Positions 1-10,052 of a stretch of DNA of 64,000 nucleotides are shown one piece after another (the stretch's first letter is position 1; every line of letters starts with the position of its first letter). The notes beneath the pieces were generated by a model. The model was not told where the DNA came from. It searched no databases and saw only the letters and a program-made list of their open reading frames with translations. The translations under genes and the position numbers were made by a program. Source of the stretch: Streptantibioticus cattleyicolor NRRL 8057 = DSM 46488 (GTDB lineage: Bacteria > Actinomycetota > Actinomycetes > Streptomycetales > Streptomycetaceae); assembly GCF_000240165.1 (NCBI RefSeq), contig NC_017586.1, positions 124,001 through 188,000 on the forward strand, given 5' to 3'.

Positions 1-1
1 C

Positions 2-982
2 ATCGCGCTGGCCAACGACACCCACATCGGCGAGCAGACCAGCGGCATCGTCCACGGCGCCTGGCCGCCCTCGTTCCAGCAGGACCCGGGGCTGCCGCCG
101 TACCCGGAGGTGATGCTCGGCGCGATGCTGGAGGACCTGCGCCGGCCCGACCGCGGCGCCGACGTCCTCGTGGTGGCCGGCGACCTGACCTCCGAGGCGA
201 GACCCGCCGACGTGGCACGGGTACGCCAACTCCTCGACGGGTGGGGGACGTTGGGCACCGATTACTTCGTGGCCCGGGGCAACCACGACCGGCCGCACGT
301 GGGGGACGCGTACGCCGGGTGCACCCCGGTCTCCGGCGCCGCCGACCACCACGACTGCTGGGGGGACGTGTTCACCTACCGGCGGCAGGCGCTCACCGAG
401 CACGAGGTGGGCGGCCTGCGGCTGATCGGGCTGGACACCACCACCCTGGACGCGCCCGGCGGCACCCTGGAGGAGGCGCAGTTCGCCGAGCTGGCCCGGC
501 GGCTGCGGCACGACAAGGAGCGGCCCACGCTGCTCTTCGGCCACCACCCGGTGACGTACGAGTCGGCGGTCACCACGGCGGCCGGCCCCTCCTTCGACCT
601 CGACCAGCACCAGGCCCGCCGGCTGGAGGCGCTCTACCGGCGCACCCCCGGGGTCTTCCTGCACCACAGCGGCCACACCCACCGCAACAAGCGCACCTTC
701 GCCGACGACGCGGGACGGGTGGAGTTCCTGGAGGTGGGCGCCGTCAAGGAGTACCCCGGCGGCTACACCCTGGTGCGGCTGTACACCGGCGGCTACCAGG
801 TCACCTTCCACAAGACCCGCTCCGACCTGGCCCGCCGGTGGAGCCAGCGCAGCCGCGCCGAGTACTTCGGGGTCTGGCCGCACTACACGCTGGGCACGAT
901 CGCCGACCGCAACCACACGGTGGTGCGCGACCTGTCGGGGCTCACCCGGCCCACCGGTACGCGGACGGCGACCGGCGGCTGA
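2..982 (+). CDS. Calcineurin-like metallophosphoesterase (5' end missing)
   Basis: The reading frame is open from the first bases of the window, so the true start lies upstream. The first in-frame ATG at 110 is not the start, because the metal-binding motif ANDTHIG lies before it (about 14-34). The other family motifs follow in order: VVAGDLT (aspartate ligand), GNHD, GHHP and GHTHRNK near the C-terminus. Together they form the dinuclear metal site of calcineurin-like phosphoesterases. The family hydrolyses phosphomono- or diesters; the substrate here cannot be read from sequence. The DUF72 gene follows 89 bp downstream on the same strand. No signal peptide can be judged because the N-terminus is missing. 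Confidence 0.9.
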   Translation: MALANDTHIGEQTSGIVHGAWPPSFQQDPGLPPYPEVMLGAMLEDLRRPDRGADVLVVAGDLTSEARPADVARVRQLLDGWGTLGTDYFVARGNHDRPHVGDAYAGCTPVSGAADHHDCWGDVFTYRRQALTEHEVGGLRLIGLDTTTLDAPGGTLEEAQFAELARRLRHDKERPTLLFGHHPVTYESAVTTAAGPSFDLDQHQARRLEALYRRTPGVFLHHSGHTHRNKRTFADDAGRVEFLEVGAVKEYPGGYTLVRLYTGGYQVTFHKTRSDLARRWSQRSRAEYFGVWPHYTLGTIADRNHTVVRDLSGLTRPTGTRTATGG

Positions 983-1071
983 CCTGCCGTCCGGCGGGCG
1001 GCGCTGCCCCATGCCGACGATTTCCGGTCCGCCGGCCGGTGCCCGCTCCCCCGCGCGGGCAGGGATCGGGC

Positions 1072-1857
1072 ATGCCCCTGCTCGTCGGAACCTCGGGGTG
1101 GCAGTACAAGGACTGGCGTGGCGTGCTCTACCCGCCCGACGTGCCGCAGCGCGCGTGGCTGGCGGAGTACGCCCGGCGGTTCGCCACCGTGGAGAACAAC
1201 AACGCCTTCTACCGCCTGCCCTCCCCCGAGACCTTCGCGGCCTGGCGGGAGACGACCCCGGAGGGGTTCGTGATGGCGGTCAAGGCGAGCCGTTTCCTGA
1301 CCCATATGAAGCGGCTGCGGGATCCGGCGGAACCGGTGGAGCGGCTGCTGCGGCACGCCGCCCCGCTGGGGTCGCGGCTGGGCCCGGTGCTGTTGCAGCT
1401 GCCGCCCACGCTGCGGGGTGACGCCGGTCTCCTCGACGCCTGCCTGGAGCGCTTCCCGGCCGGGGTCCGGGTGGCGGTGGAGCCGCGTCACGAGTCGTGG
1501 TGGACGCACCCGGTGCGCGCGGTGCTGGAGCGCCAGGGGGCCGCGCTGTGCTGGGCCGACCGGCTGGCGCGTCCGGTAACCCCGCTGTGGCCGACGGCCG
1601 GATGGGGATACGTGCGCTTCCACGTGGGCATCGCCTCGCCGTGGCCGCGGTACGGGCGGCGGTCGCTGGTGTCGTGGGTGGAGCGGATCGCGCGGGAGTG
1701 GCCGGACGACGCCGACGTCTTCGTGTACTTCAACAACGACCCCGGGGCGGCGGCGGTGCTGGACGCGGTGGCGTTCGCCCGGCTGGCCGCGGCGGCGGGG
1801 CGGACGGTGGGGCGGACACCGGCGATTTCGGGCCGTTCCGGGCCGCCGGGCCGCTGA
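1072..1857 (+). CDS. DUF72 family protein
   Basis: A 261-residue protein that begins MPLLVGTSGWQYKDW, the usual N-terminus of DUF72 (YecE-like) proteins. The family motif around ENNNAFYRLPS and the C-terminal VYFNND segment are also present. Members form a TIM-barrel-like fold; their biochemical role is not settled. The frame stays open far upstream of 1072, but that extension reads as low-complexity Pro/Arg/Gly and overlaps the phosphoesterase gene, so I place the start at the ATG directly before the conserved N-terminus. It has no signal peptide and is probably cytoplasmic. It lies between the phosphoesterase and the carboxypeptidase and has no evident functional link to either. Confidence 0.88.
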   Translation: MPLLVGTSGWQYKDWRGVLYPPDVPQRAWLAEYARRFATVENNNAFYRLPSPETFAAWRETTPEGFVMAVKASRFLTHMKRLRDPAEPVERLLRHAAPLGSRLGPVLLQLPPTLRGDAGLLDACLERFPAGVRVAVEPRHESWWTHPVRAVLERQGAALCWADRLARPVTPLWPTAGWGYVRFHVGIASPWPRYGRRSLVSWVERIAREWPDDADVFVYFNNDPGAAAVLDAVAFARLAAAAGRTVGRTPAISGRSGPPGR

Positions 1858-1973
1858 CCGGTGCGCTACCCGTGGTGGCGCGGGCCGTGCCGCGCCATGG
1901 TGGTACCCGGCCCGCGCGCTCCACCGCGCCGGGCCCGTTCCGGTCCCCGCTTCGCGTCACCCACGGAGGTCGC

Positions 1974-2939
1974 ATGTCCCCCGGAACCGCTCCGCCGCAC
2001 CGCGCCGGCCCGCCGCGCCGCGTCCATGCCGCCCGCCGGGCCGCCGCGCTGGCCGTGGTCTCGGCCGCCACCGCCGCCCTGGTCACCGTTCCGGCGGCCG
2101 GTGCCCACGCCGCCTCCCCCGCCCCGCCGCGTACCTCCGCCCGGGGCGGGGTCCTGGTGGACACCGGCACCGGACGCCAGTTGTGGGACAAGGGGGCCGA
2201 CACCGCCCGCCCGATGGCCAGCACCACCAAGGTGATGACCGCCCTGGTCGTCCTGGACCGCCGTGATCCGCAGCTCGGCCGGCTCGTCACGGTCAAGCGG
2301 GTCTACCGCGACTACGTGGCCCGGATGGGCGCCAGCACCGCCGATCTGCGCACCGGCGACAAGCTGACGGTTCGTCAACTCCTGTACGGCACGATGCTGC
2401 CCTCCGGATGCGACGCCGCCTACGCGCTCGCCGACGCCTTCGGCAGCGGACGCACCATCGCCGCCCGGGTCGCCTCGTTCATCGCCCGGATGAACGCCGA
2501 GGCGGCCCGACTCGGGCTGCGCCGTACCCACTTCGACTCCTTCGACGGCATATCGCAGCACGGCACCAACCACGCCTCCCCGCGCGACCTGGTCCGGCTG
2601 ACCCGGTACGCGATGGGCAACAGCCTGTTCCGCACGCTGGTACGCACCCCGCGCACCGTCCAGCGGGCCACCGACGGGCGCGTCTACACCTGGTACAACA
2701 CCAACCGCCTGGTGGGCTCCTATCCGGGCGCGATCGGCGTGAAGACCGGTTCGGGCACCGCGGCCGGGCTGTGCCTGGTCTTCGCCGCCACCCGGGGAGG
2801 CCGCACGGTGGTGGGCGTACTGCTCGGCGACAACAACCGCTTCCCGGACGCGGAACACCTACTGGACTGGGCGTTCGGGGCGCGGCACACCTCCCGGCAG
2901 GCGTTGCCCGCGCTGCCCGCCGGCCTCCGGGCGGACTGA
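1974..2939 (+). CDS. D-alanyl-D-alanine carboxypeptidase (penicillin-binding protein, S11 type)
   Basis: A 321-residue secreted serine peptidase that trims the terminal D-Ala from peptidoglycan stem peptides. The ATG at 1974 has a strong ribosome-binding site (GGAGGT, 1965-1970). It is followed by a signal peptide: basic residues up to about 22, then a hydrophobic stretch to the AHAAS region near residue 48. The acyl-enzyme motif STTK gives Ser83 and Lys86. The KTG box is present as VKTGSGTAAG. The second motif, normally S-G-N, reads SGCD around residues 144-147, so Asn is replaced by Cys. The upstream part of the long open frame (1497-1973) is a shadow of the DUF72 gene. A hairpin terminator follows at 2969-2992. 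Confidence 0.93.
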   Translation: MSPGTAPPHRAGPPRRVHAARRAAALAVVSAATAALVTVPAAGAHAASPAPPRTSARGGVLVDTGTGRQLWDKGADTARPMASTTKVMTALVVLDRRDPQLGRLVTVKRVYRDYVARMGASTADLRTGDKLTVRQLLYGTMLPSGCDAAYALADAFGSGRTIAARVASFIARMNAEAARLGLRRTHFDSFDGISQHGTNHASPRDLVRLTRYAMGNSLFRTLVRTPRTVQRATDGRVYTWYNTNRLVGSYPGAIGVKTGSGTAAGLCLVFAATRGGRTVVGVLLGDNNRFPDAEHLLDWAFGARHTSRQALPALPAGLRAD

Positions 2940-2940
2940 T

Positions 2941-3094
2941 GTGACCCGGGCCACCCGCCCCCGGGACCGGGGCGCCGTCCTGGCGGCGCCCCAACTCCCG
3001 CCGCCCGCACGGCATGTGGCCCGGGCCACACCAACGGGGTGAAAAGCAGTGGCCCGGGCCACATCCGGCCCCGGCCGCGAGTGAACGTGCTCAC
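2941..3094. promoter_or_regulatory. Cluster of four Crp-like palindromes
   Basis: Three copies of the palindrome GTG(G/A)CCCGGGCCAC lie at 2941-2954, 3016-3029 and 3049-3062. Each fits the Streptomyces Crp-type consensus GTG-N6-GNCAC. A fourth palindrome at 3081-3094 has the classical form GTGA-N6-TCAC. Starts of the last three are 33 and 32 bp apart, about three helical turns, so bound proteins would sit on one face of the DNA. The cluster lies 360-510 bp upstream of the transglycosylase gene at 3454. The palindromes are direct observation; Crp binding is inferred. Confidence 0.45.
2969..2992 (+). terminator. Rho-independent-type hairpin after the carboxypeptidase gene
   Basis: A perfect 9-bp GC stem (2969-2977 pairing with 2984-2992) with a 6-nt loop starts 30 bp after the carboxypeptidase stop codon. 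There is no T-run, as is common for Streptomyces terminators. Confidence 0.6.
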
Positions 3095-3136
3095 AGGCCC
3101 CACCGGGCCTACGACCCGGCATAGTGGCGCCGTGCG

Positions 3137-3162
3137 GTACATCCGGCCACTTCCGGATGTAC
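3137..3162. repeat. Perfect 10-bp inverted repeat in the leader of the transglycosylase gene
   Basis: GTACATCCGG (3137-3146) and its exact complement CCGGATGTAC (3153-3162) flank the 6-nt spacer CCACTT. It could be an operator or an RNA hairpin in the roughly 300-nt leader before 3454. From the palindrome cluster to 3453 I see no coding sequence. Confidence 0.4.
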
Positions 3163-3453
3163 GGGTCTGACCTGGGCTTTCCTCCCCGTGGACCCGTTCG
3201 TCGAGGGGTGGTGCGCGGCGCCTGGAGGGCGTGTGATACGGCGGCCGGTAGTAACGGGCCCTCTTGGCTCCCGTTCCGAACCGGGTTACCAAGGATGTGT
3301 CACCACGACACGCGGCAATCCAGTCGCGATCCCGTCCCCCCGACGAGCGCCTCAACTCCCGTGTGCCGTCGGCCCCCGCCACCGCGTCGGGTCCCTCCCC
3401 GGACCACCGCATCTCGGCGGGAGACCCCCAACCACGTGAGGTCTTCTCTCTCC

Positions 3454-3849
3454 ATGCGCAAGTTCACCAGCCGTCTGCGTACCACCGCCGCCCTGCTCGC
3501 CACCACCGCCGGTCTGGCCGGCGCGGGCGCGGCCCTCGTCCCGGCCACCGCCTCGGCGGCCCCGGCCTCCCCGCAGGCCATCGCTGCGCAGATCGTCCCG
3601 GCGAACCAGCTCGCGTCCTTCAACCAGATCATCTCCCACGAGAGCGGCTGGAACATCTCCGCCACCAACGCCTCCTCCGGCGCCTACGGCCTGCCGCAGG
3701 CCCTGCCGGGCTCCAAGATGGCCTCGGCCGGTTCCGACTGGCGGACCAACCCGACCACCCAGATCAAGTGGGCGCTGGACTACATGAACTCCCGCTACGG
3801 CAGCCCGAACGCCGCCTGGGCCTACTGGCAGACCCACCACAACTACTGA
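3454..3849 (+). CDS. Small secreted transglycosylase SLT-like protein
   Basis: A 131-residue protein starting at the ATG directly before an arginine-rich signal peptide (MRKFTSRLRTTAALLATTAG through ATASAAP at about residue 37). The mature part contains the lysozyme-like segment FNQIISHESGWN, in which the Glu of HESGW is the likely catalytic acid. It continues with ASSGAYGLPQALPGSKMAS, then WALDYMNSRYGSP and AWAYWQTHHNY. This is the pattern of short Streptomyces lytic transglycosylases that cleave peptidoglycan glycan strands. No LysM or other wall-binding domain is present. The frame is open back to 3124, but that stretch has no protein character and precedes the signal peptide. It appears monocistronic, with a terminator 85 bp downstream. 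A long leader and the palindromes at 2941-3094 suggest regulated expression. Confidence 0.85.
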   Translation: MRKFTSRLRTTAALLATTAGLAGAGAALVPATASAAPASPQAIAAQIVPANQLASFNQIISHESGWNISATNASSGAYGLPQALPGSKMASAGSDWRTNPTTQIKWALDYMNSRYGSPNAAWAYWQTHHNY

Positions 3850-3934
3850 TCGGCCCGTCCGATCCGATGACGCGCCCGATCGGGCGAGCGGTCAGCCGTC
3901 CGGCCCCGCCGCCATGATCCGCGTCACAGCCTCC

Positions 3935-3962
3935 GAGGGGGCCCGGTTCTCCGGGCCCCCTC
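3935..3962 (+). terminator. Strong hairpin terminator after the transglycosylase gene
   Basis: A perfect 12-bp stem (3935-3946 with 3951-3962) closes the tetraloop TTCT. It insulates the transglycosylase gene from the SpoIIE gene that starts at 4044. Confidence 0.75.
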
Positions 3963-4030
3963 CGGCGTTCCCGGCCGCCCCGGCGCGACGCCCGCGCCAC
4001 GCACCGTTCGCCTCCCCGCGGCGAGCGGTG

Positions 4031-4036
4031 TAGGTA
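4031..4036 (+). promoter_or_regulatory. Putative -10 box of a leaderless SpoIIE-phosphatase transcript
   Basis: TAGGTA ends 7 nt before the ATG at 4044 and no Shine-Dalgarno sequence precedes that ATG, the arrangement expected of a leaderless mRNA. A weak -35-like TTCGCC lies at 4007-4012, 18 bp upstream. Confidence 0.4.
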
Positions 4037-4043
4037 TAGGCGT

Positions 4044-6809
4044 ATGGCCCGCCCACAGGGCCGATCCTGGGCCCTGTCGGCCCCGCGAGTCACCGGTCGG
4101 CGCCGGGGTCGGCGTGAGCAACCGCGTGTCTCGGCCGCGGAGCGCAAGGAACGCGAGGAGCGCCGGCCCCCCGGGCGGCGCCCCCGGTCCCCGCTGAGCC
4201 CGCGCTCGCTGGCCGGCCAGGTCTTCGTCCTCCAGGTCTTCGTGGTGCTGCTGCTCGTGGTGGCCGGCGCGGTCGCCCTGGTCCTGCAGGCCGGCCGGGA
4301 CAGCACCGAGAACGCCCGGAACCGTTCGCTGGCCGTGGCCGAGTCCTTCGCGTACGCCCCCGGCACCGCCGCCGCGCTGGCCTCCCCGCACCCCACCGCC
4401 GTCCTCCAGCCCCGCGCCGAGCAGGTGCGCCGGGACGCCGGGGTCGACTTCCTGGTCGTGATGAACCCGCGAGGGATCCGCTACACCCATCCGAACCCGG
4501 CCGAGATCGGCAGGCGCTTCGTCGGCGACCTGGGCCCGGCCCGCTCCGGGCAGCCGACCACCGAGACCGTCCAGGGCACCCTCGGCCGCCTGGTGCAGGC
4601 GATCGTCCCGGTGCCCGGCGCACACGGCCGGGTGGTCGGGCTGGTCGCGGCCGGGATCCGCACCAGCCAGGTCAGCGGCGCCGTCAACCGTCAGTTGCCG
4701 ATACTGCTGGGCGCCGCCGCGGTGGGGCTCGCCCTCGCCACCGGCGGCACCGCCCTGGTCACCCGCCGGCTGCGGCGCCAGACGCGCGGGCTCGACCCGG
4801 CCGAGATGACCCGGATGTACGAACACCACGACGCCGTACTGCACGCAGTGCGCGAGGGCGTCCTCATCGTGGGCGGCGAGGGGCGGCTGGTCCTCGCCAA
4901 CGACGAGGCGCGCCGGCTGCTGGCGCTGCCGCCGGACGCCGAGGGGCGCCCGGTGACCGCCCTCGGGCTCACCGGGCGGGCCGCGGAGGTGCTGACCGGC
5001 GGCGAGGCCAGCACCGACCAGGTGGTGCCGGCCGGGGAACGGCTGCTGGCGGTGAGCGTCCGCCCCACCGACCGGGCCGGCGGCCCGCCCGGCTACGTGG
5101 CCACCCTGCGCGACACCACCGAACTGCGCGCCCTGTCCGGCCGCGCCGAGCAGGCCCGTACCCGGCTGCGCCTGCTGTACGAGGCGAGCATGCGGATCGG
5201 CACCACCCTGGAGGTGTCCACCACCGCCGACGAGCTGGTCGCCGCCGCCGTACCGCGGTTCGCCGACTACGTCACGGTGGATCTGCTGGCGTCGGTGCTG
5301 GAGGGCGAGGAGCCGCGGGCCGGCGAGGAGGAGCAGATGTGCCGGGCGGCGGTCGGCGGCATCCGTCCCGACCACCCGCTGTATCCGCGCGGCTCCCTGG
5401 TGCGGTTCAGCGCGGCCACCCCGATGGGCGCCGGATTCGGCAGCGCCCGGGCCGTCCTCGAACCCGACCTGCGGGCCAAGCCGGACTGGTTCGCCCAGGA
5501 CCGCGAACACGGCCGGCAGATCGCCGCCTTCGGCATCCACTCGCTGATCACCGCCCCGATCCAGGCCCGCGGGGTGGTGCTGGGGCTGGCCAACTTCTAC
5601 CGCTCCGAGGTGCCGGCGCCGTTCGAGGAGGACGACCTCTCGCTCGCCGTGGAACTGACCGACCGGGCCGCGGTCTGCATCGACAACGCCCGGCGCTACA
5701 CCCGCGAACACACCATGGCGGTCACCCTCCAGCACAGCCTGCTCCCGCGCGGCCTGCCCGACCAGCACGCCCTGGACGTCGCCTACCGCTACCTGCCGGC
5801 CCGCGCCGGGGTCGGCGGCGACTGGTTCGACGTGATCGCGCTGCCCGGCGCCCGGGTGGCCCTGGTGGTCGGGGACGTGGTCGGCCACGGGCTGCACGCG
5901 GCGGCCACCATGGGGCGGCTGCGTACCGCGGTGCGCAACTTCTCCTCGCTCGACCTGCCGCCCGACGAACTCCTGGGCCACCTGGACGAACTGGTCAGCC
6001 AGATCGACCAGGAGGAGGCGGGCGACGACGGCGCTCCCCCGGTCACCGGCGCCACCTGCCTGTACGCCGTCTACGACCCGGCCGAGCGCCGCTGCACCAT
6101 GGCCCGGGCCGGCCACGTCGAACCCGCGGTGACGCGTCCGGACGGCACGGTGGGCTTCCTGACCCTGCCCGCCGGCCCCCCGCTGGGGCTGTCCGGGATG
6201 CCGTTCGAGGCGGCCGAGGTGGAACTGCCCGAAGGCAGCCACCTGGTGCTCTACACCGACGGCCTCGTCGAGGACCGCACCCGGGACATCGAGGAGGGCC
6301 TCGACATGCTGCGCGCCGCCCTCACCGCGGCGCGGGGCTCGCCCGAGGAGATCTGCCGTGCGGTGCTCGACGCGATGCTGCCGCCGCGCCCCAGCGACGA
6401 CATCGCCCTGCTGGTGGCCCGTACCCGGGCGCTGCGCCCGGACCAGATGGCCCGCTGGGAGGTGCCCTCCGACCCGGCCGCCGTGAGCACGGTACGGGCC
6501 GCCGTGACCCGTCAGCTGACCGAGTGGGGCCTGGAGGAGAGCGCGTTCACCGCCGAGCTGGTCCTCAGCGAGCTGATCACCAACGCGATCCGCCACGCCT
6601 CCGGCCCGATCGGCGTACGGCTGCTCCGCGACCACGCGCTGATCTGCGAGGTCTCCGACACCAGCAGCACCTCCCCGCACCTGCGGTACGCGGCCACCAC
6701 CGACGAGGGCGGGCGCGGGCTCTTCCTGGTCGCCCAGTTCGCCGACCGCTGGGGCACCCGGTACACCGCCACCGGCAAGGTCATCTGGGCGGAGCTGGCG
6801 TTGTCGTGA
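4044..6809 (+). CDS. Membrane-anchored PAS-GAF-SpoIIE/PP2C phosphatase with C-terminal anti-sigma-type ATPase
   Basis: A 921-residue signalling protein. After a basic N-terminus there is a membrane segment at about 55-85, an extracellular Cache-like sensor, and a second membrane segment at about 216-242 (LPILLGAAAVGLALATGG). A PAS domain follows (about 265-370), then GAF (about 385-545). The SpoIIE-type PP2C phosphatase at about 560-780 has GGDWFDV, GDVVGHG, YTDGLVE and SDDIALL as metal-binding motifs. The end is an RsbW-like HATPase with N-box ELVLSELITNAIRHA and GGRGLFLVAQ. Such proteins dephosphorylate anti-anti-sigma factors and may also bind them, coupling an outside signal to partner switching. 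No sigma or anti-sigma gene is adjacent, so the partners are unknown. Confidence 0.9.
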   Translation: MARPQGRSWALSAPRVTGRRRGRREQPRVSAAERKEREERRPPGRRPRSPLSPRSLAGQVFVLQVFVVLLLVVAGAVALVLQAGRDSTENARNRSLAVAESFAYAPGTAAALASPHPTAVLQPRAEQVRRDAGVDFLVVMNPRGIRYTHPNPAEIGRRFVGDLGPARSGQPTTETVQGTLGRLVQAIVPVPGAHGRVVGLVAAGIRTSQVSGAVNRQLPILLGAAAVGLALATGGTALVTRRLRRQTRGLDPAEMTRMYEHHDAVLHAVREGVLIVGGEGRLVLANDEARRLLALPPDAEGRPVTALGLTGRAAEVLTGGEASTDQVVPAGERLLAVSVRPTDRAGGPPGYVATLRDTTELRALSGRAEQARTRLRLLYEASMRIGTTLEVSTTADELVAAAVPRFADYVTVDLLASVLEGEEPRAGEEEQMCRAAVGGIRPDHPLYPRGSLVRFSAATPMGAGFGSARAVLEPDLRAKPDWFAQDREHGRQIAAFGIHSLITAPIQARGVVLGLANFYRSEVPAPFEEDDLSLAVELTDRAAVCIDNARRYTREHTMAVTLQHSLLPRGLPDQHALDVAYRYLPARAGVGGDWFDVIALPGARVALVVGDVVGHGLHAAATMGRLRTAVRNFSSLDLPPDELLGHLDELVSQIDQEEAGDDGAPPVTGATCLYAVYDPAERRCTMARAGHVEPAVTRPDGTVGFLTLPAGPPLGLSGMPFEAAEVELPEGSHLVLYTDGLVEDRTRDIEEGLDMLRAALTAARGSPEEICRAVLDAMLPPRPSDDIALLVARTRALRPDQMARWEVPSDPAAVSTVRAAVTRQLTEWGLEESAFTAELVLSELITNAIRHASGPIGVRLLRDHALICEVSDTSSTSPHLRYAATTDEGGRGLFLVAQFADRWGTRYTATGKVIWAELALS

Positions 6810-6878
6810 GCGCTGTTGTGAGCGCTGCCGTGAGCGGGGCGGCGGGCGGCCCGGTTGCCGTCATTCGGCCGCCTGCCG

Positions 6879-7394
6879 TCACTCGGCCGCCTGCTGGAGC
6901 CTGGCGTACGCCAGTTGCAGCGCGTCGGCCGCCGCGACGGCGGTCATCCCGCCGGTGATCCACCGGGTCGTACGGGGCAGCACCACGAGCCCGGCCAGCC
7001 CCGCCGTGGCCACCCACTGGGTCAGGCAGAACGGGCAGGTCACCAGCTCACCCACGGCGTGCCGCACCGGCCCCGGGCGGGGCGCCTCCATCACCTCACC
7101 GGGGCCCGCGGTGCCCTGGTAGGTGGTGAACGGGGCGCGCAGCGGGGTCATCACGGAGTCCTTGGCCAGCATCCGGCTGATCCGGAAGGTGGCCACCGCG
7201 AGCAGCGCGAGGTCACCGGCGGCCGGACGGGACGCGGGCCGGCCACGCCACCGCAGCACGGCCGCGGTCGCGGCGGCGGTCAGCGTGGCGTAGCCGGCGA
7301 GCAGCGCGGTGTACCCGGTCAACGGGCGCTCGTCGCCCGCCTCGTCCTGCCCCTCCTCGTAGCCCGCGCGGATCCGCGTCCACCATCCGCCCAC
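6879..7394 (-). CDS. DUF1360 family membrane protein
   Basis: A protein of about 171 residues on the minus strand with hydrophobic segments (GYTALLAGYATLTAAATAAV, WVATAGLAGLVVLP, ITGGMTAVAAADALQLAYA). The DUF1360 core includes FRISRMLAKDSVMTPLRAPF and GELVTCPFCLTQW. The CPFC pair is characteristic of the family; its function is unknown. The frame is open far upstream through the lpdA region, but that part is antisense shadow. I use the GTG at 7394; another GTG at 7412, preceded closely by GGAGG, would add six residues. It converges on the SpoIIE gene; the short space between holds small tandem repeats (GTGAGCGCT units; GCCGTCA-TCGGCCGCCT twice) but no clear terminator. Confidence 0.8.
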   Translation of the reverse strand: MGGWWTRIRAGYEEGQDEAGDERPLTGYTALLAGYATLTAAATAAVLRWRGRPASRPAAGDLALLAVATFRISRMLAKDSVMTPLRAPFTTYQGTAGPGEVMEAPRPGPVRHAVGELVTCPFCLTQWVATAGLAGLVVLPRTTRWITGGMTAVAAADALQLAYARLQQAAE

Positions 7395-7618
7395 TCGCCG
7401 CCCTGCTCGCACGCGCCCTCCAACGGTCTCGCCACGTTCCGTTCCGCCCGCCGGGCCGGGGCGCCGGCGGGCCGGGGCGGACGGGTACCCGGCGGGCGCG
7501 GCGCCATGCCGGAGCGCCGGAGCGGGGCAGGGCGGGGCCGGGCCGCCGGGCGGGGAGGTGTGCTCGCGATCACCCAGTAAATATGATCGATCAGGCTGCG
7601 GGAGTGGGCGGTCCGCCC

Positions 7619-7624
7619 TAGGCT
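7619..7624 (+). promoter_or_regulatory. Putative -10 box of a leaderless lpdA transcript
   Basis: TAGGCT ends 7 nt before the lpdA ATG at 7632, and the sequence between has no Shine-Dalgarno element. No convincing -35 box is visible. Confidence 0.35.
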
Positions 7625-7631
7625 GCCGTCC

Positions 7632-9032
<1,401 letters not shown>

Positions 9033-9038
9033 CCACCC

Positions 9039-9098
9039 GGCGCCTCCGCGCCCCGTCTGCCCTGTGGTGATGTGGGCCGGGGGGGGCGTGGAGGCGCC
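9039..9098 (+). terminator. Long-stem hairpin after lpdA
   Basis: GGCGCCTCCGCGCCCC (9039-9054) pairs with 9083-9098 over 16 bp with one G-U, across a 28-nt loop. It starts 7 bp after the lpdA stop and lies between convergent lpdA and the recombinase remnant, so it may serve both directions. Confidence 0.5.
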
Positions 9099-9139
9099 GC
9101 GGAAGTGGTCAGGGGGTTCGGCCGTAGTACGCGAGACGA

Positions 9140-9700
9140 CGCCGATGGCGGCGCAGCCTCGTGCGCGGGAAGTGTGTGGCATGGCTGAGCCGTTGGGCGA
9201 GGGAGACGATCGACTCGTCGGCCTCCGTTGCTCGGAGGCGTGGAAGTGCCGCAGGGTGTGGAAGCCGTGCTCCCTGGAGGCGGTGTAGCGGCGTGCTCCC
9301 CCGCGTTCGGGGTCTTTCAGTACGGCGATGACGCCGGCCTTGACCAGGGCGGGTTTCCACGTCGAGTCGTTGAAGTGGTTCCGCTTGATGGCCTCGCCCT
9401 GCTGTGTGGTCACCAGCAGGCGGTGGGTCCGCGGCTGGCGGTGCCTGGCTTCCGCCCGCGTCTGCGGCGGGCGCGGGTCGTCCCACGGCAGGGTCACCGG
9501 AACCGGGGCGAACAGTTCTGCGTGCTGCCGGATGGCCAGCGCCACGCTGGGAGGCAGGGGGACGTCGCGGACCTTCTTCCCCTTGGGCAGGGCGAAGCAC
9601 GGCTTGGCGGCGACCAGTCGGACCTGCCGCCGGATGTGGACGACCCCTTCGGCGAAGTCGATGTCGTCCAGCTCGTTATCGGCAGGAAGGTTCGAGGACC
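9140..9700 (-). pseudogene. Remnant of a phage-type tyrosine recombinase (integrase)
   Basis: On the minus strand, one frame reads typical actinomycete integrase catalytic-domain sequence: DIDFAEGVVHIRRQVRLV, then KGKKVRDVPLPPSVALAI, then the catalytic HTLRHFHAS box (about 9210-9240). After that box the homology jumps to another frame, where DESIVSLAQRLSH replaces the usual continuation. The catalytic tyrosine region (normally GHSDP...TYTHL) is not recognisable. Upstream of about 9700 the N-terminal SAM-like and core-binding domains cannot be found. It is therefore a truncated, frameshifted gene. I found no tRNA or obvious attachment site beside it. It probably records an old insertion at the border of the accessory region. 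Confidence 0.7.
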
Positions 9701-10052
9701 AGTGGTCGGTGGGGGCTGCCGTCCGGGCAGGCCACTCGACCAGCAGCCACAGGACGGGCAGGACGCCGTCCCGCCAGCCCTGTTCGGCCGAGGCCCGGGC
9801 CCTGGGGCGGGCGGTTGACGCAGTGGCCGGCCGTGCGGACCCGCAGGGCCGCGAAGTGCGAACGCATCGGGTCGCGGGAGCCCTGTCGCCGGGTGACCTC
9901 GGTGAAGGTGCAGCGTCCCGGATCGGCGGCGTGAGCGGTCCCGGTCGGCGGGGCCTGAAGCGGCCGGCAGCCGTTGGCGCCCTTGCGGGCGGGCGCCTTG
10001 GAGACCGCGGACATGGGGAGGGTGTGCCCCAGAGACCCCAGAGGTGTCTTGT

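Noticed and set aside
1497-1973. N-terminal extension of the carboxypeptidase up to 1497
   Set aside because: The extra part overlaps the DUF72 gene and lies before a clear ribosome-binding site and signal peptide at 1974.
3095-3453. Cyclic-di-AMP (ydaO-type) riboswitch in the leader of the transglycosylase gene
   Set aside because: Such switches precede many Streptomyces wall hydrolase genes, but I do not see the conserved core sequence; only a simple 10-bp inverted repeat is present.
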